Shown here piece after piece: positions 1 through 6,060 of a stretch of 6,060 nucleotides of DNA. Position numbers and translations under genes: made by a program. This DNA is from Chloroflexi bacterium RBG_16_64_43 (GTDB lineage: Bacteria; Chloroflexota; Anaerolineae; Anaerolineales; RBG-16-64-43): assembly GCA_001796965.1 (NCBI GenBank), contig MGOA01000080.1:1-6060 (forward strand). Reading direction: 5' to 3'. The notes beneath the pieces were generated by a model. The model did no database searches and had not been told where the DNA came from. It saw nothing but the letters and a program-made list of their open reading frames with translations. Position 1 is the stretch's first letter, and each line of letters opens with the position of its first letter.

Positions 1-367
1 CCCAGGGGGCGATGTTGGCGTCGTGGTCGAGACGGGTGACGACGATCTCATCGCCCGGGCCGAGCCGCCGGCACAGGGTGCGGCTCATGTGGAAAGTGAG
101 CGTGGTCATGTTGGCGCCGAAGATGATTTCCTCCGGCCGGGCGGCCCCCAGGAAGTCGGCCGCCGCCGCGCGGGCGGCCTCCACCTGCGCATCCGACTCG
201 CGGCTGGTGCGGAAAGCGCCGCCGTGGTTGGCATTCGTGCGCTCCAGGTACGCGACCATACGGTCGAGCGCGGGCTGCGCGATTTGGGTGCCGCCCGGGT
301 TGTCGAAAAAGACGGCGCCCGAGGCCAGAGCCGGGAAACGAGCACGGACGAGGGCGGGGTCGATCAT
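1..367 (-). CDS. Cysteine desulfurase-like PLP enzyme (class V aminotransferase fold, VC1184-like), N-terminal part only
   Basis: The first 122 residues of a PLP-dependent fold-type I enzyme are present; the rest lies beyond base 1. The N-terminal signature FFDNPGGTQ (residues 20-28), followed by NANHGGAF, the block EIIFGANMTTLTF (80-92) and LDHDANIAPW (113-122), matches what I know of the VC1184-like branch of the SufS/NifS subfamily. In canonical cysteine desulfurases the last motif reads EHHAN or EHKA, and its first His stacks on the PLP ring. That His is kept here as His115, in the context DHD. The catalytic Lys and the mobile-loop Cys are outside the window, so true desulfurase activity cannot be judged. 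Members of this branch are often annotated only as cysteine desulfurase-like, and the substrate is uncertain. The ATG at 367 lies 10 bases after the NUDIX stop with no clear Shine-Dalgarno, which suggests translational coupling. The family call is confident; the precise reaction is not. Confidence 0.85.
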   Translation of the reverse strand, partial: MIDPALVRARFPALASGAVFFDNPGGTQIAQPALDRMVAYLERTNANHGGAFRTSRESDAQVEAARAAAADFLGAARPEEIIFGANMTTLTFHMSRTLCRRLGPGDEIVVTRLDHDANIAPW

Positions 368-377
368 CGATATCTAC

Positions 378-908
378 TCACAGTCCGAGGTAGGGGATAG
401 CCATCGCCAGAGCCGCGATGGACTTGGCGTCTTGAAGGGTGCCACCGTGCATCCAGGTACGCGCCTTCTCGAGCGGCACGGCTTCGACGGTGATGGCTTC
501 ATCCTCATCCGCCGGGCGCGGGTCGGGGAAGAGGCCGCGCGCGAGGTAAATATGCATGTATTCCGTGGCATAGCCGGGCGCCAGGTAGAAGGAACCGATC
601 GAAAACAAGTCGCGCGCGCCCATGCCGGTCTCCTCGCGCAGTTCGCGCGCAGCGCAGGTGCCCGGGTCTTCGCCGCTGCCGAGCGTGCCCGCCGGTAATT
701 CCAGGAGTACTCGCCCGACGGAGTGGCGATATTGGCGCACGAACCACACCTGCCCCTGATCGTCGACGGGAACCATGACCACCGAGTCGGCATGGCGCAC
801 AATCTCGACCACGGTCTCGTGGCCGTTCTCCAGGCGGATGCGGTCGGCGCGCAGCGCCACGGCCCGCCCTTCATATAGAGAGTCGGTGGAGAGCACGGAG
901 ATTGCCAC
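378..908 (-). CDS. NUDIX hydrolase, ADP-ribose pyrophosphatase type
   Basis: A 176-residue NUDIX protein, probably cleaving ADP-ribose to AMP and ribose 5-phosphate. The complete NUDIX box GX5EX7REUXEEXGU is present at residues 74-96 (G74, E80, R88-E89-L90, E92-E93, G95-M96) and binds the catalytic divalent metals. Pro111 lies 15 residues beyond the box, in the context YLAPGYATE; a proline there is the usual marker of the ADP-ribose pyrophosphatase subgroup. The preceding WFVRQYRHSVGRVLLELPAG segment is also typical of that group. I chose the GTG at 908 because GGGAGGGG lies just upstream at 920-913. The longer frame from an ATG at 959 would begin inside the terminator hairpin of the gene before it, and its extra 17 residues look non-homologous. 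The gene lies 10 bases before the PLP enzyme and is probably co-transcribed with it. Exact substrate is inferred from motifs only. Confidence 0.9.
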   Translation of the reverse strand: MAISVLSTDSLYEGRAVALRADRIRLENGHETVVEIVRHADSVVMVPVDDQGQVWFVRQYRHSVGRVLLELPAGTLGSGEDPGTCAARELREETGMGARDLFSIGSFYLAPGYATEYMHIYLARGLFPDPRPADEDEAITVEAVPLEKARTWMHGGTLQDAKSIAALAMAIPYLGL

Positions 909-912
909 GGAG

Positions 913-920
913 CCCCTCCC
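913..920 (-). promoter_or_regulatory. Ribosome binding site deciding the NUDIX start
   Basis: On the minus strand GGGAGGGG precedes the GTG at 908, with its GGAGG core 6 bases from the start codon. This is a near-consensus Shine-Dalgarno at good spacing. No equivalent site serves the longer ATG frame at 959, so the site supports the shorter 176-residue product. Confidence 0.7.
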
Positions 921-936
921 GAGCCGCCGCCGGCTC
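921..936 (-). repeat. Short GC hairpin just upstream of the NUDIX ribosome binding site
   Basis: A perfect 6-bp inverted repeat (GAGCCG/CGGCTC) with a 4-base loop sits between the terminator T-run and the NUDIX Shine-Dalgarno. It ends one base before the purine run. It could modulate ribosome access or be chance in GC-rich DNA; nothing here decides between these. Confidence 0.4.
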
Positions 937-942
937 TGCGGG

Positions 943-976
943 ATAAAAAGAAGGGGCAAGGTTGCCCTTGCCCCTT
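943..976 (-). terminator. Intrinsic (Rho-independent) terminator after the LysM lipoprotein gene
   Basis: On the minus strand an 11-bp perfect stem (AAGGGGCAAGG paired with CCTTGCCCCTT, arms at 966-976 and 951-961) is closed by a GCAA tetraloop. It is followed by CTTTTTAT. The structure begins 8 bases after the TAG at 985-987, as expected for the end of that transcription unit. In the plus direction the T-run is missing, so the terminator is directional. It separates the lipoprotein from the NUDIX/PLP pair, although read-through remains possible because the next gene starts only 35 bases after the T-run. Confidence 0.9.
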
Positions 977-984
977 GACCGAGG

Positions 985-1680
985 CTACGGAACGCGTATC
1001 GTTGCGCCAGGGGTCAGCGTGTAAGGCGAGGTCAGGCTGTTGGCCAGGATAATCGCATTCGGGTCGACGTCGCCGTACGTGCAGGCGATCGAGTAGATCG
1101 AGTCGCCCGACTTGACGACATAGGTGGCCGGGTGCGCGATCAACGCGCGCGCCCCGGGGAACTTGACGCCGGTCTGCGGGATGCGCAGCACCAAGTCCTC
1201 GAAATAGAGCGAGGTGCTGCTCAAGCCATTCAGGCTGAGCAACTCCTCCGGATCCACGTTGAATCGGCGTGCGATGCAGTACGGGAATTCATCCTGCTTG
1301 AGCGTGTAGGAGGTCGGAATCCCTGGGGTGGCCGTAACAATGGGCGGGAAGGTGGCCGTAGAGAGCGGCCTCACGGTGGGCGAGGGGCCGACAACCGTCG
1401 CCGCGGAGGTGGCCGCGCTTGTGGCTGCCTGCGTCACCGGCAGGGTGGCCAACGAGACGAAGGTCGGCGTGGCGGCCACGAGCGGTGTCGCGCCGTGGGC
1501 TTGAGCCGTCTGGGTCAGGAAGGCCGAGCGGATGGCGTTCATCGTGGCTTCCGCTGGCGAGGTGGCGCCCAGCGCCGTTGTGGGCGCGCTGGTCGCGCCC
1601 CCCGGCCCGACCGATCGGGTGCACGCCGCGAGAGCTGCCACGGTGGCAAGCAAAACGACTTGGCGAATGGCTTTCGACAT
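985..1680 (-). CDS. Secreted lipoprotein with two LysM domains
   Basis: A 231-residue exported protein expected to bind peptidoglycan or related N-acetylglucosamine polymers at the cell surface. A short basic start, a hydrophobic core and a lipobox LAAC (Cys20) form a type II signal peptide. Residues 24-122 are a low-complexity Ala/Thr/Ser/Pro linker, including MNAIRSAFLTQTAQA, a style I associate with Chloroflexota envelope proteins. Two C-terminal LysM domains follow at about 124-168 (SYTLKQDEFPYCIARRFNVD onward) and 186-230 (TYVVKSGDSIYSIACTYGDVD onward). Each carries one cysteine, Cys135 and Cys200. The ATG at 1680 is preferred over an upstream GTG at 1761 because GGAGG lies 5 bases before it and the signal peptide then starts at residue 1. 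No catalytic domain is present, so it may be an adaptor or structural protein. It has its own candidate promoter and a strong terminator, so it is probably monocistronic. Confidence 0.88.
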   Translation of the reverse strand: MSKAIRQVVLLATVAALAACTRSVGPGGATSAPTTALGATSPAEATMNAIRSAFLTQTAQAHGATPLVAATPTFVSLATLPVTQAATSAATSAATVVGPSPTVRPLSTATFPPIVTATPGIPTSYTLKQDEFPYCIARRFNVDPEELLSLNGLSSTSLYFEDLVLRIPQTGVKFPGARALIAHPATYVVKSGDSIYSIACTYGDVDPNAIILANSLTSPYTLTPGATIRVP

Positions 1681-1684
1681 CGAG

Positions 1685-1691
1685 TCCTCCC
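1685..1691 (-). promoter_or_regulatory. Ribosome binding site of the LysM lipoprotein
   Basis: GGGAGGA on the minus strand, with its GGAGG core 5 bases before the ATG at 1680. It fixes the start so that the lipoprotein signal peptide is N-terminal and rules out the upstream in-frame GTG at 1761. Confidence 0.75.
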
Positions 1692-1693
1692 TG

Positions 1694-1730
1694 GATCCTT
1701 GCGGATCACCTGCCGCCGCGCAGGGCGGCA
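1694..1730 (-). repeat. Two tandem hairpins in the probable 5' leader of the LysM lipoprotein gene
   Basis: Read on the minus strand, a 7-bp perfect stem with a 6-base loop (arms TGCCGCC at 1730-1724 and GGCGGCA at 1717-1711) is followed by a 5-bp stem, GATCC/GGATC, closed by a GCAA tetraloop (1707-1694). The second hairpin ends 2 bases before the ribosome binding site. They lie between the candidate promoter and the start codon, so they would be in the mRNA leader. They match no riboswitch I can recognise. Confidence 0.4.
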
Positions 1731-1745
1731 CAAGTTCAACGGTCA

Positions 1746-1774
1746 ATCCTAGCACAAGCACTATCGCGCCGCAA
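1746..1774 (-). promoter_or_regulatory. Candidate sigma-70-type promoter for the LysM lipoprotein gene
   Basis: On the minus strand TTGCGG (1774-1769) and TAGGAT (1751-1746) are separated by 17 bases. They match the bacterial -35 and -10 consensus at 3 and 4 of 6 positions. The expected start would give a leader of about 60 bases before the ATG at 1680. The match is weak and GC-rich DNA gives false hits, so this is only the best candidate in the gap. Confidence 0.3.
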
Positions 1775-1971
1775 CCAATCGGTCGCGCGCGTTCCGGGGG
1801 GCGAGGCGCGTCTCCCGTGAGGCTCCCATGACTTCCTCCAGCGGGTTTGGTCAGGGCCGCGCCCGCCGAGGCGAGGCATTACTCAGGAGACGCGCCGGAG
1901 GCCCCGCGTACTTGAGGTGCACGAGGCATGCCAAGGAGGTCGTTGCGGGAGAGAGTGACGGAAAGGAGGGG

Positions 1972-3126
1972 TCAGGCCACGCGCAGAATGTGGGTGGCAA
2001 TCATCGCGCCCGAGCCGCCGATGTTCTGGGCCATGCCCACCCGCGCGCGATCGAGCTGGTTGGGGCCGGCTTCGCCGCGCAATTGCTGCACGACTTCCAC
2101 CAGTTGGTACATACCGGTGGCCCCCACCGGGTGGCCGCGCGCCTTGAGCCCACCCTGGGTGGAGATGGGCAGTGCCTGCTGCAAACGAATACGCCCTTCC
2201 AGCCCCAGGCGTGGCCCCTGCCCGCGTTCGGCGAATCCGCACGCCTCGAGCGAGAGGGCGCTCATGATGCTGAAGGCGTCGTGCAGTTCGAAGAAGTCGA
2301 TCTGCGACGGCTCGAGCCCGGCCTGGGCATAGGCCTTGCGCGCCGAGTGATGGGCCGCCGAGAGAAACAGCGGATCCTTGCGATCGTGAACGGCCAGCGT
2401 ATCGGTGGCGCTGGCCGAGCCGGCCACGAGCACGCGCGCCCGCGGGCGGTCGTACGCTCGCTCGGCCGGAACGAGCACCGCCGCGGCCGCACCGTCACCG
2501 ATGGGCGATGCATCCAGTAGGTTGATCGGGTCGCACACCATGCGGGCACGGGTGTAGTCGCGTTCGCTGATCGGCTCTTGCAGCCGGGCGTTGGGGTTGC
2601 GGGCGCCATTGGCATGGGCGTTGATCGAGAACGGGGCAAAGTCCGTATGCTTCCAACCGAACTCATGCAGGTAGCGCCGCATCACGAGTGCGTTAAGCCC
2701 AACGAAGGTCACCCCATGCACCAGTTCGTAATCGGCGTCAGAGGCAGTGGCCAATGCGGCGGTCGTCTCGCCGCTGGTGGTGTCGGTCATCTTCTCGACG
2801 CCCACCGCCAGGGCCACATCCACTTCGCCGGACGAGACAGCCATATGCGCCACGCGAAAGGCGGCGGCGCCGGAGGCACAGGCCGCCTCCACCTTGAAGG
2901 CTTCTGCGGGACGCTGCCCGAGCCAATCGGCCACGAGCGCCCCGAGATTCTCCTGGCGGGTTAGAAGGCCCGAGAGCATGTTGCCGACGAACACGGCCTG
3001 AACGTGCTCGAGGCCCGCGTCGCGCATCGCCGCCAGCCCGGCTTGAGTGGCCAGGTCGCGCAGCGAGCGCTCCCAGTGCTCACCGACCGCGGTCTGGCCG
3101 ATCCCGAGAACTGCCACCGGACGCAT
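1972..3126 (-). CDS. Acetyl-CoA C-acetyltransferase (thiolase), archaeal/SCP-x type
   Basis: A 384-residue thiolase expected to condense two acetyl-CoA into acetoacetyl-CoA, the first step of the mevalonate pathway. The nucleophile Cys83 lies in VEAACASGAAAF; the two active-site His motifs are ELHDAFSI (His282) and KARGHPVGATG (His332). The C-terminal motif reads AQNIGGSGAMIATHIL (366-381), where biosynthetic thiolases have a CxG cysteine; HDAF also lacks the HDCF cysteine of SCP2-type thiolases. From memory this pattern fits the archaeal thiolase family. The length is normal. The ATG at 3126 has only a weak GGGATGG upstream. It lies 42 bases after the DUF35 gene and is the last gene of the mevalonate cluster. 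Methanogen thiolases of this type form a complex with HMG-CoA synthase through a DUF35 protein, so this context favours acetoacetyl-CoA synthesis over fatty-acid breakdown. Confidence 0.88.
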   Translation of the reverse strand: MRPVAVLGIGQTAVGEHWERSLRDLATQAGLAAMRDAGLEHVQAVFVGNMLSGLLTRQENLGALVADWLGQRPAEAFKVEAACASGAAAFRVAHMAVSSGEVDVALAVGVEKMTDTTSGETTAALATASDADYELVHGVTFVGLNALVMRRYLHEFGWKHTDFAPFSINAHANGARNPNARLQEPISERDYTRARMVCDPINLLDASPIGDGAAAAVLVPAERAYDRPRARVLVAGSASATDTLAVHDRKDPLFLSAAHHSARKAYAQAGLEPSQIDFFELHDAFSIMSALSLEACGFAERGQGPRLGLEGRIRLQQALPISTQGGLKARGHPVGATGMYQLVEVVQQLRGEAGPNQLDRARVGMAQNIGGSGAMIATHILRVA

Positions 3127-3168
3127 CGTGTCAATCCATCCCGTCTCGCGCGCAGACGCTGCGAAGCA

Positions 3169-3570
3169 TCAAGCGCGGGCCAGAGTCGGGCGGAACTTGT
3201 AGCCGTAGTGGATCACGCCCTCTTCACCTTCGGCGCGCAGTTTCCGCGTGACCATTTCCACCGGCATGCCGATCGCCACCTGCGCGCTGTCCACATCGGT
3301 CAACTGGGCGGTGACGATCGGTCCCTCCTCCAGCTTGACCAACGCGATGGCATAGGGCGCCTGGTCCTCGTAGCCGGTCGGTGGATCGTGCACCACCGTG
3401 AACGAATAGATCTCCCCCTTGCCGCTGAAGGCGTAGTGCGCCTTGGCTTCCAGCCCGCAGTCCGGGCAAATGTCGCGCGGGGGGAAGATCTTGCTATGAC
3501 AATGGTCGCACTCTTCGCCGACCAGGGCATAGCGTTGAGTTCTCAGTCGCCAGTTGCGCGGAATGTCCAT
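3169..3570 (-). CDS. DUF35 zinc-ribbon/OB-fold protein, probable bridge between thiolase and HMG-CoA synthase
   Basis: A 133-residue protein with the two-part DUF35 build. An N-terminal rubredoxin-like zinc ribbon has four cysteines (C21, C24, C35, C38) in CDHCHSKIFPPRDICPDCG. An OB-fold follows from about residue 48, with KGEIYSFTVVHDPPTGYEDQ and PYAIALVKLEEGPIVTAQL. It has no catalytic motif. In methanogens the DUF35 partner holds thiolase and HMG-CoA synthase together so that acetoacetyl-CoA passes between them. Its position between exactly those two genes supports the same role here; this is inference from context plus known biology. AGGAG at 3583-3579 precedes two adjacent starts, GTG at 3573 (5 bases away) and ATG at 3570 (8 bases away). 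I prefer the ATG; the choice changes the protein by one residue. A 55-base gap with a weak 6-bp inverted repeat (3586-3591/3605-3610) separates it from the synthase gene. Confidence 0.88.
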   Translation of the reverse strand: MDIPRNWRLRTQRYALVGEECDHCHSKIFPPRDICPDCGLEAKAHYAFSGKGEIYSFTVVHDPPTGYEDQAPYAIALVKLEEGPIVTAQLTDVDSAQVAIGMPVEMVTRKLRAEGEEGVIHYGYKFRPTLARA

Positions 3571-3625
3571 CACGTTCTCTCCTCAGGGGCGGACCGGGCA
3601 GAGGCGCCCCGGCCGCCGAACGGGT

Positions 3626-4738
3626 CTACATGCTTAGCTTGCCGCGGGTGCGGACGTACACGCCGTAATCGATCTCTTTGCGGCGGGTGATGTAGTCACG
3701 CGTGCGAGGCGCTGCCGCTCGGCGCTCCGCCATGCGCGGCGTGACCTGTAGCGAAAAGGCATCCGACCCGGCCCCCGAGCCAAATGAGACCAGCAGCACC
3801 CGATCGCCGGCCTCGGCTTCGTCGAGGATGGCTGTCAGGCCAATGAGTGCGGCCCCGGCATAGGTGTTGCCGATCTCCGGCACCAAAAGGCCGGCGCGGG
3901 TCTGTTCCGGGCTAAAGCCAAGGAGCTCTGCAGCACGCTGCGGGAACTTGGTGTTGGGTTGATGGAGCACGATGAAACGATAATCGGCCGGCGTCCGGCC
4001 GAGGGCCTGCATAAGTTCCTGCCCGGCCGTAGTGACATGCCGGAAGTAGGCCGGCTCGCCGGTAAAGCGCTGGCCGTGCTGGGGATACTTCGCACCCGGG
4101 CGGCGCCAGAAATCCGGGGTGTCGGTGACGAACGAGAGGGAGGCCTCGATCTCGGCCAGGGCTTCCTCCTGCGGGCCGACGATAAAAGCGGCGCCACCCG
4201 CGCCGGCGGTGTACTCGAGGGCATCGCCCGGACGGGCCTGGGCTGTGTCCATGCCGACGGCGACGGCGTAGCGCATCATCCCCGCGCCGACCATGCCGAT
4301 CGCGGCCTGCAGCGCTTCGCTGCCGGCCTTGCAGGCGAATTCCCAATCGGCGGCCAGAAGATGCGGCACGGCGCCGATGGCTTCCGCCACAACGGTGGAG
4401 GTCGGCTTGACCGCGTAGGGATGCGACTCCGACCCGACCCACAGCGCGCCAATCTCTTCCACCGGGATCTGCGCACGGGCCAGCGCATTGCGCGTGGCCT
4501 CGATCGACATGGTGATCACATCCTCATCCAGGCCGGGGACGGACTTTTCACGAATGGGCAGAAGCGCCGCCCCCTCACTCCACACGCGCGCCACTTCCTT
4601 GGCCGGCAAGCGAAGGCGGGGCACGTAGGCGCCATAGCCCACCAGCCCGACGGCGCGGGTGGGGCGCATGATGCGTGCCGGGCGGGGGGCTGCTTTGCCC
4701 TGGCCGGGTGTTGCGGGTCGGTGTTCCCGTTCCGTCAC
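3626..4738 (-). CDS. Hydroxymethylglutaryl-CoA synthase, archaeal type
   Basis: A 370-residue thiolase-fold enzyme that condenses acetyl-CoA with acetoacetyl-CoA to give HMG-CoA. The catalytic triad is visible: Glu104 in VGSESHPYAVKPTST, the nucleophile Cys136 in EFACKAGSEALQ, and His259 in VLHQPNTKFPQ. IGNTYAGA (289-296) and SFGSGAGSDAF (318-328) form the conserved CoA/active-site region near the C-terminus. The compact length and the VGLVGYGAYVPRLRL beginning resemble archaeal enzymes rather than the longer eukaryotic or Gram-positive ones. The GTG at 4738 is chosen because GAGGGA ends 6 bases upstream; a GTG at 4744 directly abuts that site. Family members usually begin near Met24 (base 4669), but no ribosome site precedes that ATG, so an extra basic Pro/Ala-rich tail of about 23 residues is probably real. 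It follows the reductase gene by 30 bases. Confidence 0.92.
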   Translation of the reverse strand: MTEREHRPATPGQGKAAPRPARIMRPTRAVGLVGYGAYVPRLRLPAKEVARVWSEGAALLPIREKSVPGLDEDVITMSIEATRNALARAQIPVEEIGALWVGSESHPYAVKPTSTVVAEAIGAVPHLLAADWEFACKAGSEALQAAIGMVGAGMMRYAVAVGMDTAQARPGDALEYTAGAGGAAFIVGPQEEALAEIEASLSFVTDTPDFWRRPGAKYPQHGQRFTGEPAYFRHVTTAGQELMQALGRTPADYRFIVLHQPNTKFPQRAAELLGFSPEQTRAGLLVPEIGNTYAGAALIGLTAILDEAEAGDRVLLVSFGSGAGSDAFSLQVTPRMAERRAAAPRTRDYITRRKEIDYGVYVRTRGKLSM

Positions 4739-4744
4739 TCGCAC

Positions 4745-4750
4745 TCCCTC
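4745..4750 (-). promoter_or_regulatory. Ribosome binding site deciding the HMG-CoA synthase start
   Basis: GAGGGA on the minus strand is followed after 6 bases by GTG at 4738. The alternative GTG at 4744 has zero spacing, and the internal ATG at 4669 has no purine-rich site. The site therefore points to the N-terminally extended product. Confidence 0.55.
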
Positions 4751-4768
4751 GATTGCAGGCGCAGCAGG

Positions 4769-6055
<1,287 letters not shown>

Positions 6056-6060
6056 TGTCG

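Larger units (their letters stand above)
1681..1971. other. 291-base intergenic region between the mevalonate operon and the LysM gene
   Basis: The half near the LysM gene holds that gene's ribosome binding site, two hairpins and a weak promoter. In the other half (about 1780-1971) I see no convincing gene, no stem followed by a T-run that would end the mevalonate operon, and no repeat beyond the palindrome GGCATGCC (1925-1932) and a repeated CGAGGCAT. Plus-strand purine runs resembling Shine-Dalgarno sites at 1933-1940 and 1961-1970 lead only into frames antisense to the thiolase. Confidence 0.6.

Noticed and set aside
12..698. Plus-strand frame of 228 codons antisense to the PLP enzyme and NUDIX genes
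   Set aside because: Both minus-strand genes have clear family motifs through this interval. The plus frame has none and spans the boundary between them.
1681..1761. N-terminal extension of the LysM protein from a GTG at 1761
   Set aside because: It would bury the lipoprotein signal peptide behind 27 residues and overlaps the candidate promoter -10 region; the ATG at 1680 has an excellent ribosome site.
1880..1930. 16-codon minus-strand frame (ATG 1930 to TAA 1880) in the intergenic region
   Set aside because: The bases before its ATG are pyrimidine-rich with no ribosome site, and the composition is unremarkable.
1871..1932. Direct repeat CGAGGCAT and palindrome GGCATGCC as a possible operator or attachment site
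   Set aside because: The elements are only 8 bases long, are not symmetrically placed, and no integrase, regulator or mobile gene is nearby; chance is sufficient.
1828..2520. Plus-strand frame of 230 codons starting in the intergenic region
   Set aside because: Most of it is antisense to the thiolase, whose catalytic motifs are intact; it shows no family motif and has shadow-frame composition. The purine-rich sites at 1933-1940 and 1961-1970 look like ribosome sites but lead only into such frames.
3004..3690. Plus-strand frame of 228 codons antisense to the thiolase start, DUF35 gene and synthase end
   Set aside because: It crosses three minus-strand gene segments and their gaps, with no motif of its own.

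Overview
The window is GC-rich bacterial DNA, roughly two-thirds G+C by eye. All seven supported genes lie on the minus strand, so transcription runs from the high-numbered end to the low one. No RNA gene, insertion sequence, CRISPR array or phage gene was seen. The best guess for the host is a member of the Chloroflexota. This rests on a lipoprotein with an Ala/Thr/Pro-rich linker and Cys-containing LysM repeats, a style I associate with Anaerolineae-like genomes, and on an archaeal-type upper mevalonate pathway in an otherwise bacterial setting. It is an inference from style, not proven by a marker gene.

Region 1 (6055 down to 1972) is a compact mevalonate gene cluster. It encodes a class II HMG-CoA reductase, an archaeal-type HMG-CoA synthase, a small DUF35 zinc-ribbon/OB-fold protein and an SCP-x/archaeal-type acetyl-CoA acetyltransferase (thiolase). 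Gaps between genes are about 30, 55 and 42 bases. Together they should convert acetyl-CoA to acetoacetyl-CoA, then to HMG-CoA, then to mevalonate. Work on methanogens shows that thiolase, HMG-CoA synthase and a DUF35 protein form one complex in which the DUF35 protein bridges the two enzymes. The same trio sits here side by side, with the reductase added as the first gene. The operon promoter lies outside the window.

Region 2 (1681 to 1971) is a 291-base intergenic stretch. It holds no convincing gene and no obvious terminator for the mevalonate operon. It does carry a weak candidate promoter, two small hairpins and a good ribosome binding site for the next gene.

Region 3 (1680 down to 943) is a secreted lipoprotein with two LysM domains. 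It is followed directly by a strong intrinsic terminator with an 11-bp perfect stem, a GCAA loop and a T-run.

Region 4 (908 down to 1) holds a NUDIX hydrolase of the ADP-ribose pyrophosphatase type. Ten bases later comes the start of a cysteine-desulfurase-like PLP enzyme (VC1184-like, SufS subfamily) that runs off the window edge. The terminator shows that the NUDIX gene begins at a GTG at 908 rather than at the longer ATG-initiated frame.

I see no wholly new system. The most informative points are the archaeal-type mevalonate trio in a bacterial setting, the apparent absence of the usual second thiolase cysteine, and the terminator-based start correction.
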